Below are positions 44,126 through 53,522 of a stretch of DNA of 64,000 nucleotides, one piece after another. This stretch comes from Phycisphaerales bacterium (GTDB lineage Bacteria; Planctomycetota; Phycisphaerae; Phycisphaerales; UBA1924). A model generated the notes under the pieces. It was not told where the DNA came from. It made no database searches and saw only the letters and a program-made list of their open reading frames with translations. Numbering within the stretch: position 1 is the stretch's first letter; every line of letters starts with the position of its first letter. The position numbers and the translations under genes are program-made. The stretch lies in assembly GCA_029260295.1 (NCBI GenBank), contig JAJDDN010000007.1:248001-312000 (forward strand), in the 5' to 3' direction.

Positions 44126-45979
44126 TCACCCCTCGTCAAGCACCTGGTTGTACCGCGTCATCACATGCTCTCGCGTAATCAACGCCACAGGCATCATCTG
44201 CCCGAACTGATCCAGCAAGCACAAACTCGAAATATCGGCCTTGGTAAACTTCTCCATCACCGTATCCAGATGCTCATCAGCAGTAATCGTCGGCACATCC
44301 GTCCGCATCAGCTCGGCGACCAACAACAACGGGATCGCCTCGCGGTCGATCAGCGCCGACCGCATATCCCGCCCGGTCACCATCCCCATATAGCACCCGC
44401 TGTGGTCAACCACCACAAAGTCTGGCACATTGTGGTGCGCATGGAGCGTAATGAGTTTGCTCAGTGGATCAGACGCATACACCGGCTCGTCGGGCATCGC
44501 GGCATATTTGACAGTCGCAACAGGGACATGCCGAAGCACGCCAAGATCCCGGCTCGTCCCGATCCGCACGCCCGCACGGCGCAGCTTCGCATTGTAAATC
44601 GAGTCCGGCATCAGCTTCCGCGTCAATGAAGTGGACACAATCGCCGCCAGCATAATCGGCCCCAGCACCCGAGGCTCACGCGTGATCTCAAACAGAATCA
44701 GAATCGCCGTCATCGGCGCAAAGGTCGTCCCCGCGATCACCGCCGCCATCCCAACGAGCGCGTAGCTCGCGGGTGATGAGCCATCAGCAATCAATCCCAT
44801 TTTATCAAGCAGCATCCCGAACACGCCGCCGATCGCCGCGCCGGTAAACAGGCCAGGCGCAAATACGCCGCCCGAACCACCAGAAGCAAGCGTAAAGGTC
44901 GTTGCCAGAATCTTGGCAATCACCAAGAGCCCCAAGACCGCGATCGCTCCCCACAAGAACTGACCATCGGTGTAGGTCACCGGGTCGAGCAGATGGGTGA
45001 TGACCGAGTAGCCGTTCCCGAAGAACGCGGGGGTTGAGCCGTGGACACCGAGGATGTCACCGTTATCGATCTGCCCGAACACATACATCCCGCCAATACC
45101 AAGCACGCCGAGCATCAGCGCGCCAATCACCGGCTTAAGCACCGGATGAACACGCAGCCGAGCAAAGAGCTCTTCGCCTTTCTCCAGCACCATCGTGAAC
45201 CCCCACGCCCCAAACGCACACAGAATCCCCAGCACTATGTAGCTCGGCAGCTCATACGCGCTGAACACATAGTTGGGCAGGTGCGTCGTAAAGATCGCTT
45301 CGTTATCCCCCATCACCACCTGCGTCATCGCCGTGGCAAACACCGAAGCGATCACGATCGGCATAAATGTCTTGAGTGAGAAATCTCGCAGCAAGATTTC
45401 CAGTGCAAAGAACACCCCCGCGATCGGCGCATTAAAAATACTCGATATCCCCGCAGCCGCCCCGCACCCGATCAGCGTGATCACATGCTTCCGCGGCACA
45501 CCCAACCGCCGCGCCATCACCGAACCGGTCACAGCACCGATCTGAACAATCGGACCCTCAGCACCCGCCGACCCGCCGGTACCGACCGTGCAGATCGAAG
45601 CGATCACCTTGACCAAACCGATCCGCGCCGGGATCACCCCGCCCTTGCGCACGATCGCATCAAGAACCTGAGGCACCCCATGCCCCCCCGCCTCGCGAGC
45701 AAACTTGTATACGAGCAACCCCGTACACAACGCACCGATCATCGGGATCAAAGGCAGCAGCCACCAATACCCAAGATGCGTCGCCCAGTCTTCTTGCATC
45801 CCCTCGGTCCAATGTTCGACCGCTTTGAGACCAGTCGCAAAGAGGACCGCGCCGATCGCCGTCAATACACCGATCACCGCGCCAAGGGTATTGAGCCAGC
45901 CATCGGGATGCTCGCGCACCCAGCCGTTGAACTTGCGGAACAGTTGCCCGAAGTTGGTTGTCATCAAAAAGCTGCTCAT
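44126..45979 (-). CDS. ClC-family chloride channel/transporter with CBS domains
   Basis: The 617-residue membrane protein has the ClC anion-path motifs: GTGGSAGAEGPIVQIG (the gating Glu is kept; the usual Arg/Lys before it is Ala), GIFNAP-like GISSIFNAPIAGVFFALE, and GGSGGVFAPGLFTGA. Two CBS domains at about 490-610 (MPDEPVYASDPLSKLI, MRTDVPTITADEHLDTVME) probably bind nucleotides and regulate gating. ClC proteins move Cl- alone or exchange Cl- for H+. The ATG at 45979 follows TACCAT by seven bases, so translation may be leaderless. It lies downstream of topA on the same strand with a 41-base gap. Confidence 0.92.
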   Translation of the reverse strand: MSSFLMTTNFGQLFRKFNGWVREHPDGWLNTLGAVIGVLTAIGAVLFATGLKAVEHWTEGMQEDWATHLGYWWLLPLIPMIGALCTGLLVYKFAREAGGHGVPQVLDAIVRKGGVIPARIGLVKVIASICTVGTGGSAGAEGPIVQIGAVTGSVMARRLGVPRKHVITLIGCGAAAGISSIFNAPIAGVFFALEILLRDFSLKTFMPIVIASVFATAMTQVVMGDNEAIFTTHLPNYVFSAYELPSYIVLGILCAFGAWGFTMVLEKGEELFARLRVHPVLKPVIGALMLGVLGIGGMYVFGQIDNGDILGVHGSTPAFFGNGYSVITHLLDPVTYTDGQFLWGAIAVLGLLVIAKILATTFTLASGGSGGVFAPGLFTGAAIGGVFGMLLDKMGLIADGSSPASYALVGMAAVIAGTTFAPMTAILILFEITREPRVLGPIMLAAIVSTSLTRKLMPDSIYNAKLRRAGVRIGTSRDLGVLRHVPVATVKYAAMPDEPVYASDPLSKLITLHAHHNVPDFVVVDHSGCYMGMVTGRDMRSALIDREAIPLLLVAELMRTDVPTITADEHLDTVMEKFTKADISSLCLLDQFGQMMPVALITREHVMTRYNQVLDEG

Positions 45980-46020
45980 CGCCGCAATGGTACGCCAGCA
46001 AAGCGGGCTACCGGAGAAGA

Positions 46021-48876
46021 TCAGGCACTCTTGGCAGCGCGCGGATCATCCTGCAGCACAAGTTCATCGACATTCGGGGCCTCGGCCACCGGCTTACCCT
46101 TGGCATCCGTCAGCGCCGTCCCGTCCATCCGCGTGATAATCGGCACCGGGTTGGCCTTCTCCTGCGCCTCGAGCTTGGCCTCAAGATCCGCACGCTCGGC
46201 GTCCTCAAGAGCCGTCCACTTCCCGCGACCCCGACATTTGGGGAACCGAGAACACCCGAGCCAAGGCCCACGCGCCCCGTTCCGGAGATTCAGCGGGCTC
46301 TGGCAAGTCCCGCACTCCAGCTCAGTAAGCAGCGCAGGCACACTCGGAGCATTGACAAACCCCTTCTTGTCGATGTTGAGAATCATACCGTCATCGTTCG
46401 TTTCGCCCTCTTCCAGAGGCGTCGTCAAGAACGGCCCGAACCGCCCCACCTTGCGGATCATCGGACGCCCGGTCTTGGGACACCTGACATCCACAAACTC
46501 CGCCATCTGAGGCCGGCCCTGACGATCGCACGGGCACGCCCAGTTGCAATCCGGGTATTTGGCACAACTCAAGAACCGCCCGTTCTTCCCGAACCGGTAC
46601 ACCAGCGACGACTCGCACTTCTCGCATCGGTATTCTTCGGGCGCGGGACGCAGCTCCGCCTTGGCGTGCGTCATTTCTTCGTGGGCGCGTTCGAGGCTCT
46701 TGGAGAATCGGCCATAGAACGCTTCAAGCATCTCGATCCAATCAAGATGCTCGTCCTCGATCGCATCGAGCTTGCCTTCCATGTCGCGTGTGTAGCCCAG
46801 ATCCATCAGGATCGGGAACCCCTCGACGAGTTTGTCGGTCACGACCATCCCAAGATCCGTCGCCCAGAACGCCCGCGCGATCTGTTCGACATACTTCCGG
46901 TCCTGGATCGTCGAGATAATGCTCGCGTAGGTCGATGGTCGACCAATCCCCTCGGATTCAAGCGTTTTAATCAGGCTCGCTTCAGAGTACCGTCCGGGAG
47001 AAGCCGTGAATTTCTGTGCCGGGTCCATCGCAAACGGGTACATCGGCTGCTTCTCTTCAAGCTTGGGCAGATTCAACTCGTCCCCGCTCGTTGGCACGCC
47101 CGATACGCGGTAGTGACCATCAAACGCGAGTGTCCGCCCGGTCGCCTTGAACAACGCCTTGTTGTCAACGCCGCCACGGATCATCACGCTCGTCGCGTCC
47201 CATTCGGCCGCGACCATCTGGCACGCGACGAACCGCTCCCAGATCAGCTTGTACAGCTTCCGCTGATCATCCTTGAGCGAACTCGGCATCGATTCAGGAT
47301 GCCGCGAGACATCCGTCGGACGGATCGCCTCGTGTGCTTCTTGCGCGCCCTTGTTCGAGGTCTTAAAGAAGTTTGGTTTGTCAGGGAGGTAGTTCGGGCC
47401 ATAAGTCTTCTGAATATGACCACGCACATCGTTGAGCGCACCGCCATCAATATGCGTCGAGTCGGTACGCATGTAGGTAATCAAACCCACCGGGCCCTCG
47501 CCGGGAATCGTCACGCCCTCGTACAACCCCTGAGCCGCCCGCATCGTCCGCTGGGCGCCAAAGCCCAATCGGCTCGAAGCCGCCTGCTGCAGCGTCGAGG
47601 TAATGAACGGCCCAGCCGCCCGCGACTTGGTCCGCTTGGTCTCGATCGCCTCGATCTGGTATTCAAGATCACCCTTGCACGAACCCGAGATCGACCGTAC
47701 CCAGCGAGCCGGTCCAACCCCGTCTTTATCCATATGGGATTCACTCGAAACATCGCTGAGCCCGCAGGCCTCGACAACCGATTTCACGCCCCCGCTCAGA
47801 TCATGCGTCCCGGCATCGGCAAACGCAACATTGACCTTCTCTCGCCGTTCTTCGATCGTGTCGTGCGTCAATACCTCAAGTTCCGGCACAATCGACGACG
47901 AGATGATCCGGGGATCAAACTTCTTGCCATCAAACTCGACGAGCTGCGCACGAACAGCATTGTTCTGGCTCAGCCACCCGTTCTGCGCCTTGACCGTCGG
48001 CCCCTTGCCCTTCTCGTCCTTGGACTCAATATACGACTTCCACTGAGGCCCCAGCTTCCCCGCCGCCGATGCGTCGAGCACAAAGTTCCCAGTCACCGTC
48101 CAGTACTCATCAGGCACAAACGCCTCGATCTGCCGTTCTTTTTCAACGACCAGCCGCACAGCCACAGACTGCACACGACCGGCACTGAGCCCCCGAGCAA
48201 CCTTCTTCCAAAGCAAAGGCGAGACCTGATACCCAACGATCCGGTCCAAGATCCGCCGCGCCTGCTGCGCGTTGACGCGTTCTTCATCGATGGGATGCGG
48301 GTTGTGGAACGCCTTCTCGATCTCCGCCTTGGTGATCGCGGTAAACATCACCCGCTGAGCGTCCTTTGAATCAATCCCCAGTTCCTGCGCGACATGCCAC
48401 GCGATCGCCTCCCCTTCGCGATCAAGGTCAGTCGCGAACCAGACTTGGCCCCCGGTTGAGAGCGCATCCTTGGCGGCCCGTTTCAGATCCTTCATCACCG
48501 TTTCTTTGCCAGAGAGGATCTCATACGACGGCTGGAACCGCTTGTCCAGGTTCACCCCAGGCACCGGGTCCTTGACCCCCTTGGGGTTCTTGGAAGGCAG
48601 ATCCCGCACATGCCCCACCGACGCGAGGACCACATAGTCGTTACCCAAATATTTATTGATTGTTTTTGCTTTGGCAGGGGATTCGACGATCACCAGCGAC
48701 TTCCCCTTGGCATCCCCGGCCTTGTACACGCTGGCAAACTTCCGCCCGCCGGCCTTCTTGGTGATCTTCTTAGACGCACCGCTCGCAGCCTTCTTTGCGA
48801 CCTTCTTGGTCGTCTTTTTGGCTGCTTTCTTGGTGGTTTTCTTCGTGGTCTTCTTGGATGCCGTCTTCTTAGCCAT
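46021..48876 (-). CDS. topA: DNA topoisomerase I with lysine-rich N-terminal tail
   Basis: This type IA topoisomerase relaxes negative supercoils. Residues 1-45 are a Lys/Ala/Thr repeat tail like histone H1 (KKTTKKTTKKAAKKTTKK). The Toprim domain follows (LVIVESPAKAKTINKYLG, ATDLDREGEAIAWHV), then GLSAGRVQSVAVRLVV, the active Tyr in GLITYMRTDSTHI and IGRPSTYASIISTIQDR. The end carries Cys-based zinc modules: CEKCESSLVYRFGKNGRFLSC is intact, the RCPKTGRPMIRKVGRFGPFL module has lost Cys, and CGTCQSPLNLRNGARG is intact. The start has GAGAGG upstream and a TATATA-rich -10 region. Confidence 0.95.
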   Translation of the reverse strand: MAKKTASKKTTKKTTKKAAKKTTKKVAKKAASGASKKITKKAGGRKFASVYKAGDAKGKSLVIVESPAKAKTINKYLGNDYVVLASVGHVRDLPSKNPKGVKDPVPGVNLDKRFQPSYEILSGKETVMKDLKRAAKDALSTGGQVWFATDLDREGEAIAWHVAQELGIDSKDAQRVMFTAITKAEIEKAFHNPHPIDEERVNAQQARRILDRIVGYQVSPLLWKKVARGLSAGRVQSVAVRLVVEKERQIEAFVPDEYWTVTGNFVLDASAAGKLGPQWKSYIESKDEKGKGPTVKAQNGWLSQNNAVRAQLVEFDGKKFDPRIISSSIVPELEVLTHDTIEERREKVNVAFADAGTHDLSGGVKSVVEACGLSDVSSESHMDKDGVGPARWVRSISGSCKGDLEYQIEAIETKRTKSRAAGPFITSTLQQAASSRLGFGAQRTMRAAQGLYEGVTIPGEGPVGLITYMRTDSTHIDGGALNDVRGHIQKTYGPNYLPDKPNFFKTSNKGAQEAHEAIRPTDVSRHPESMPSSLKDDQRKLYKLIWERFVACQMVAAEWDATSVMIRGGVDNKALFKATGRTLAFDGHYRVSGVPTSGDELNLPKLEEKQPMYPFAMDPAQKFTASPGRYSEASLIKTLESEGIGRPSTYASIISTIQDRKYVEQIARAFWATDLGMVVTDKLVEGFPILMDLGYTRDMEGKLDAIEDEHLDWIEMLEAFYGRFSKSLERAHEEMTHAKAELRPAPEEYRCEKCESSLVYRFGKNGRFLSCAKYPDCNWACPCDRQGRPQMAEFVDVRCPKTGRPMIRKVGRFGPFLTTPLEEGETNDDGMILNIDKKGFVNAPSVPALLTELECGTCQSPLNLRNGARGPWLGCSRFPKCRGRGKWTALEDAERADLEAKLEAQEKANPVPIITRMDGTALTDAKGKPVAEAPNVDELVLQDDPRAAKSA

Positions 48877-49039
48877 GCACGCCTCTCGTTGGATTCAGCT
48901 ATTTATATATAGATAGTCTGAGCCGACACGGAACGCGCCGAGTTGCCATTTGTCAAGTCCGTACCCCATCATTCACTCCATCCGTGTCCGATAACCACAT
49001 TTTAACTTTCCGCTTGCCACAAGGCACAGAAGCTGCTAA

Positions 49040-49071
49040 TGTAGCACTGGCTACATGTAGCATTGGCTACA
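49040..49071 (+). promoter_or_regulatory. Two abutting 16-bp palindromes, candidate metal-repressor operator
   Basis: TGTAGC-N4-GCTACA occurs twice without a gap (49040-49055 and 49056-49071). It ends at the AAAGGAG ribosome-binding site of the metal ABC operon. A possible -35 TTGCCA (49014-49019) with 17-base spacing places the -10 over the first palindrome. Binding here would block transcription or initiation. The DtxR-like domains fused to the operon's permeases are the obvious candidate binders. Confidence 0.75.
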
Positions 49072-49083
49072 AAGGAGTGCCGT

Positions 49084-50064
49084 ATGACCTTTAAAAACAT
49101 CCTTCTTGCACTCTCCGTACTCACCCTCTCAGGCTGCGGCGGCGATCCCGCCCCCTCAGAACCAGCCAAAACCAAGCCCCTCACCATCATTACCACCACT
49201 GGCATGATCACCGACCCCGCCACAATCATCGCAGGAAATCACGCTGTCGTCACCGGGCTCATGGGCACAGGGATCGATCCCCACCTCTACAAACCCACCC
49301 GCACCGACATCGCCAAACTCATGGACGCCGATGTCGTCCTCTACTCCGGGCTCCTCCTCGAAGGCCGCATGACCGACGCATTCGTCCGCATCGCCACCTC
49401 AGGAATCGCTGTCAGAGCCGTCACCGAATCCGTCGATGAAGAGTTCCTCCTCTCCCCAGAAGACTTCGCGGGTCACCACGACCCCCACCTATGGATGGAC
49501 CCCATCGCGTGGATTCAAGCCGTCGAAGTCATGGCACAAACGCTCATCGACAACGACCCAGACCACGCCGACGACTACCGCGCCAACGCCGACGATTACA
49601 AATCAAAGATCGCCGGCCTCGACGCCTACGCCAAGCGTGTCCTTGCAACGGTCCCCGAGAACCAACGCATCCTCGTCACCGCCCACGACGCCTTCAACTA
49701 CTTCGGCCGCCGCTACAACTACCAGGTCGTCGGGATCCAGGGCATCTCCACAGAATCCGAAGCCGGCGTCCGCGACATCGAACGCCTCGTCGATCTCCTC
49801 GTTGACAACAAAGTCAAAGCGGTCTTCATCGAAACAACAGTCTCCGAGCGCAACATCAACGCACTCATCGCCGGCGCCAAAGCAAGAGGCCACGAGGTCA
49901 TCATCGGCGGAGCCCTCTTCTCCGACGCGATGGGCCAAGAGGGCACCTACGAGGGCACCTACATCGGCATGATCGACCACAACATCACCCTCATCGCCAG
50001 AGCCCTGGGCGGAGACGCGCCCGCTCGCGGCATGAACGGAAAGCTCAGCGAGACCACCCCATGA
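49084..50064 (+). CDS. Metal ABC transporter substrate-binding lipoprotein (TroA/MntA/YtgA type)
   Basis: The 326-residue lipoprotein has lipobox LTLSGC (Cys near residue 18). It is a cluster A-I (TroA-like) protein with three His and one acidic ligand: [34 protein letters not shown] and the Asp in [10 protein letters not shown]. It lacks the His-rich loop typical of ZnuA, which favours manganese or iron over zinc. The ATG at 49084 is set by AAAGGAG; an ATG at 49063 lies inside the palindromic operator. The stop overlaps the ATPase gene by four bases. The product delivers metal to the two permeases encoded downstream. Confidence 0.92.
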   Translation: MTFKNILLALSVLTLSGCGGDPAPSEPAKTKPLTIITTTGMITDPATIIAGNHAVVTGLMGTGIDPHLYKPTRTDIAKLMDADVVLYSGLLLEGRMTDAFVRIATSGIAVRAVTESVDEEFLLSPEDFAGHHDPHLWMDPIAWIQAVEVMAQTLIDNDPDHADDYRANADDYKSKIAGLDAYAKRVLATVPENQRILVTAHDAFNYFGRRYNYQVVGIQGISTESEAGVRDIERLVDLLVDNKVKAVFIETTVSERNINALIAGAKARGHEVIIGGALFSDAMGQEGTYEGTYIGMIDHNITLIARALGGDAPARGMNGKLSETTP

Positions 50065-50891
50065 CACTCCTTCAAACCCAACCACGCTCCACTCTCGACG
50101 CGAGACCAGAACACTCCGCCGACAACCCGCTCTCCGTCCACGCGATGACCGTCGCCTACCACCGCAAGCCCGTCCTCTGGGATGTGGACTACGACGCGCC
50201 CCCCGGCTCGCTCGTCGCCATCGTCGGACCAAACGGTGCAGGAAAGAGTACATTCATCAAAGCATGCCTCGGGCTCATCCCCGCCGCCGCGGGCACCGTC
50301 GAGTTCTGGGGCAAGCCATACAAGCACGCCCGAGCGGACATCGGCTATGTCCCCCAGCGCGAATCCGTGGATTGGGACTTCCCCGTCAGCGCACTCGATG
50401 TCGTCTGCATGGGTCTTTACAGAAAGATCGGCTGGTTCAAACCCATCCGCAAAGCCCACAAAGCCGCCGCGATGGAATCGCTCGATCGCATGGGCCTCGC
50501 CGATTATGCACACCGCCAGATCGCCCAGCTTTCCGGAGGCCAACAACAACGCGTCTTCCTCGCCCGCGCCCTCGTCCAGAACGCTGAGCTCTACTTCATG
50601 GACGAACCCTTCGCAGGCGTAGACGCCGCCACAGAAGCCGCAATCATCGAGGTCCTCCGCGAACTCCGATCCCAAGGAAAAACCGTCATCGTCGTCCACC
50701 ACGACCTTCAGACCGTCCCGACATACTTCGACCACGCGATGCTCCTGAACATGCGCATCGTCGCCGCGGGCCCGGTTAGCGAGATCTTCACCGACGAGAA
50801 CCTCAACAAAACCTACGGCGGCCGCCTCACCCTCCTCGCCGAAGCCTCCGAAGCCGTCGCGCGTGCGCAGCAAGGTCAATCAACCAAGTGA
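50061..50891 (+). CDS. Metal ABC transporter ATPase (MntB/YtgB type)
   Basis: The 276-residue cytoplasmic ATPase has Walker [13 protein letters not shown], the Q-loop in [19 protein letters not shown] (the form typical of manganese/zinc importers), signature [15 protein letters not shown], Walker [13 protein letters not shown] and switch His in VVHHDL. The N-terminal 35 residues are an extension. It overlaps its neighbours by four bases on both sides, so all four genes form one coupled operon. Confidence 0.93.
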   Translation: MTLLQTQPRSTLDARPEHSADNPLSVHAMTVAYHRKPVLWDVDYDAPPGSLVAIVGPNGAGKSTFIKACLGLIPAAAGTVEFWGKPYKHARADIGYVPQRESVDWDFPVSALDVVCMGLYRKIGWFKPIRKAHKAAAMESLDRMGLADYAHRQIAQLSGGQQQRVFLARALVQNAELYFMDEPFAGVDAATEAAIIEVLRELRSQGKTVIVVHHDLQTVPTYFDHAMLLNMRIVAAGPVSEIFTDENLNKTYGGRLTLLAEASEAVARAQQGQSTK

Positions 50892-52183
50892 ACCTCACCC
50901 TCGCGCAATCCTTAACCCAAACCCACGACGAGATGCCATCGCTGCGTGAGGTCTTCGACACCATCACGCTCCAATCCGGATTCAACACAAACGCCGTCAT
51001 CGTCGCCGCCTCCCTCCTCGGCATCGCCGGCGGGATCATCGGCGCATTCGCACTTCTTAGAAAACGCTCCCTCACCGCCGACGCCCTCTCCCACGCAACC
51101 CTCCCCGGCATCACCAGCGCGTTTCTCATCGCGTCGGCAATGGGACTCAACGCCCGCTCCCTCCCCATCCTGCTGCTCGGAGCAACCATCTCAGGAATCC
51201 TCGGCGTCCTCTGCATCCACCTGATTCTCACCTACACAAGACTCCGCGAAGACGCCGCCATCGGGATCGTCCTCTCCGTCTTCTTCGGCATCGGCGTCGT
51301 CCTCCTCTCCGTCATCCAATCCACCGCAACATCCAGCGCCGCAGGACTCAACCACTTCATCTACGGCCAGACCGCCGCCATGCTCACCGCCGACGCGATC
51401 CTCATGGGCACCATCGTCCTCATCGCAATCGCCATCGCAATCCTGGCGATGAAAGAAATCACCATCGTCTGCTTCAACGAATCCTTCGCCAGAGTCACCG
51501 GCATCCCCGCCGGACTCATCGATGGGCTCATCCTCGCGCTTATCGTCCTCGTCACCGTGTCGGGCTTGCAAGCCGTCGGATTAATCTTGATCGTCGCGAT
51601 GCTCATCATCCCCCCCGCCGCGGCGCGGTTCTGGACCGACCGCGTCCGCCTGCTCATCATCCTCAGCGCACTCATCGGCGCCTTATCGGGATTCATCGGC
51701 GCATCCGTCTCCGCACTCCTCCCCCGCAAGCCCGCCGGCGCGGTCATCGTCCTGTGTGCCGGTTCAATCTTCATCATCTCCATGCTCGCCGCCCCCACCC
51801 GAGGCGTCATCGCCCAGCTCATCCGCCATGCCAAGCTCAAGCTCCAGATCGCGATCGACCACACACTCGAATCCAAATACCAGTACCCAGAACACCACCC
51901 CCGCACCACCTTTTCACTCCGCGTGCTCCTTCGCCTCAAGGGATTTACACAATCACTCAGCCCATCGAGCGCACTCTCCCAATCCGGCATCAAGCGAGGC
52001 CGCCGCGTCCGACGCAACCACATGCTCTGGGAGCAGTACCTCATCTCCTGTGCCGACATCGCCCCGTCGCATGTTGACTGGTCCGTAGACCAGGTCGAAC
52101 ACATCCTCGACGACGACCTCATTACCCGACTCGAAAACGAAATCCGCGCCAGCGGTTTAGAAGTTCAGGAGATTCAACCATGA
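50888..52183 (+). CDS. Metal ABC permease fused to a partial DtxR/MntR metal-binding domain
   Basis: The protein has 431 residues. Residues 35-310 form an ABC-3 family permease ([54 protein letters not shown]). After the last span about 60 basic residues follow without a clear winged helix. Then [31 protein letters not shown] matches the dimerisation and metal-binding half of DtxR/MntR regulators (split here: His378, Glu382, Asp401, Glu404, His405). The DNA-binding half looks degenerate. Chlamydia YtgCR is a known permease-repressor fusion of the same order. It overlaps both neighbours by four bases. Transport and metal-sensing roles for this tail are inferred. Confidence 0.88.
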   Translation: MNLTLAQSLTQTHDEMPSLREVFDTITLQSGFNTNAVIVAASLLGIAGGIIGAFALLRKRSLTADALSHATLPGITSAFLIASAMGLNARSLPILLLGATISGILGVLCIHLILTYTRLREDAAIGIVLSVFFGIGVVLLSVIQSTATSSAAGLNHFIYGQTAAMLTADAILMGTIVLIAIAIAILAMKEITIVCFNESFARVTGIPAGLIDGLILALIVLVTVSGLQAVGLILIVAMLIIPPAAARFWTDRVRLLIILSALIGALSGFIGASVSALLPRKPAGAVIVLCAGSIFIISMLAAPTRGVIAQLIRHAKLKLQIAIDHTLESKYQYPEHHPRTTFSLRVLLRLKGFTQSLSPSSALSQSGIKRGRRVRRNHMLWEQYLISCADIAPSHVDWSVDQVEHILDDDLITRLENEIRASGLEVQEIQP

Positions 52184-53505
52184 TCTCCGACACCCTAAGA
52201 CAATACATCTCCTTCGACCTCTTCCCGCTCATCTCCGCGATCTGCGTCGCCTTGTCGTGCGGGCTCATCGGCAACCACCTTGTCCTCCGCCGCCAGTCGA
52301 TGATGGGCGACGCGATCTCTCACGCCGTCCTCCCCGGGCTCGTCGCCGCGTTCCTGCTTGCGTCATCTAGATCGCCAATGGTCATGTTCCTCGGCGCGGG
52401 CGCAAGCGCACTCGTCACCGTCGGACTCATCGAACTCGTCAAACGCCTAGGACGAGTAGAACCCGGCGCCGCGATGGGCGTTGTTTTTTCCGTCATGTTC
52501 GCCCTCGGCGTGCTCATGCTTGAACAAGCCGCCGCAGACCATGTCGACCTCGACGCCGACTGCGTCCTCTACGGCCAGCTCGAAACCCTCTTCTTCGTCG
52601 CACCAACGGAATGGAACCAACTCTTCTCTGTCGGCACCCTCAATGACATCCCCACCCAAGTCTCAACCCTCCTCGGCCTCACCATCCTCGTCATTATCTT
52701 CAAAGTCGCCCTCCACAAAGAACTCCGCATCGCCTCCTTCGACCCCGGACTCGCAACCACCCAAGGCATCCACGCCGGACTCATCACCGTCCTGCTCATG
52801 GTCATGACCGCCGCATGCGCCGTCGCGTCCTTTGAAGCAGTCGGTTCGATCCTCGTCATCGCCATGCTCATCTGCCCCGCTTCAACAGCAAGATTGTGCA
52901 CCGATCGCTTATCAACCCAAATCAAACTCAGCGCACTCTTCGCCATCACCGCCGCCGTCATCGGCTACATCCTCGCCTCCTTCGTCCCCGAAATGCTCGG
53001 TATGCCCTCGTCGCTCAACGCTGCGGGGATGATCAGCGTCGTCGCCGGTTCAATGGTCGCACTCGCAGCAATCGTCTCGCCGAGTCATGGCCTCATCGCC
53101 AAATCATTCCGCCAACGATCGCTCCGTAAAACCGTCGCCATTGAAGACCTGATCGGCCTCCTCTACCGAGCCAAAGAAACAGGAACACCCCGATCCACAA
53201 TCTCCTCCATCGCACCAGCAATGAACACCAAAGACATCAATCAGGTCATCCAAGCCTCAACCCGCCAAGGCCTCGTCACCCAAACCAACAACTCCCTTGA
53301 ACTCACTGGCGCCGGCCAAGCCGCCGGTGCCAAGATCATCCGCCGCCACCGCCTCTGGGAGGGCTACCTCGTCGACCAAGCCAACATCCGCCCAGACAAT
53401 GTCCACGACATAGCAGAACAGCTCGAGCACCTCCCAACCGACGAACCAGATTCAGACACCCAAACCGACCCCCACGGCCGCCCCGTCCCACCCCATTCAG
53501 ACTAA
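52180..53505 (+). CDS. Metal ABC permease fused to a DtxR/MntR-like repressor domain
   Basis: The protein has 441 residues. An ABC-3 permease (LVLRRQSMMGDAISHAVLPG, EAVGSILVIAMLICPASTARL) fills residues 10-295. A winged-helix-like part follows (about 312-385: VAIEDLIGLLYRAKETGTP, DINQVIQASTRQGLVTQ, LELTGAGQAAGAKII), and then IRRHRLWEGYLVDQ...NVHDIAEQLEH. His390, Glu394, His409, Glu413, Glu416 and His417 line up with DtxR-family ligands. Glu413 stands at the DtxR Cys102 position, as in manganese-sensing MntR. The end is a Pro/Asp-rich tail. The repressor half may be released by proteolysis, as in Chlamydia YtgR, and bind the palindromes at 49040-49071. Confidence 0.88.
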   Translation: MISDTLRQYISFDLFPLISAICVALSCGLIGNHLVLRRQSMMGDAISHAVLPGLVAAFLLASSRSPMVMFLGAGASALVTVGLIELVKRLGRVEPGAAMGVVFSVMFALGVLMLEQAAADHVDLDADCVLYGQLETLFFVAPTEWNQLFSVGTLNDIPTQVSTLLGLTILVIIFKVALHKELRIASFDPGLATTQGIHAGLITVLLMVMTAACAVASFEAVGSILVIAMLICPASTARLCTDRLSTQIKLSALFAITAAVIGYILASFVPEMLGMPSSLNAAGMISVVAGSMVALAAIVSPSHGLIAKSFRQRSLRKTVAIEDLIGLLYRAKETGTPRSTISSIAPAMNTKDINQVIQASTRQGLVTQTNNSLELTGAGQAAGAKIIRRHRLWEGYLVDQANIRPDNVHDIAEQLEHLPTDEPDSDTQTDPHGRPVPPHSD

Positions 53506-53510
53506 GCCCC

Positions 53511-53516
53511 TATCCT
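53511..53516 (+). promoter_or_regulatory. -10 box of astB, leaderless start candidate
   Basis: TATCCT is followed by CTCCTC and the ATG at 53523. It gives astB its own promoter even though it follows the metal operon by only 17 bases. Confidence 0.4.
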
Positions 53517-53522
53517 CTCCTC

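Noticed and set aside
45958-48369. An 803-codon plus-strand open frame opposite ClC and topA
   Set aside because: It lies antisense to two well-supported genes and has an Arg/His/Pro-rich composition typical of shadow frames in GC-rich DNA.
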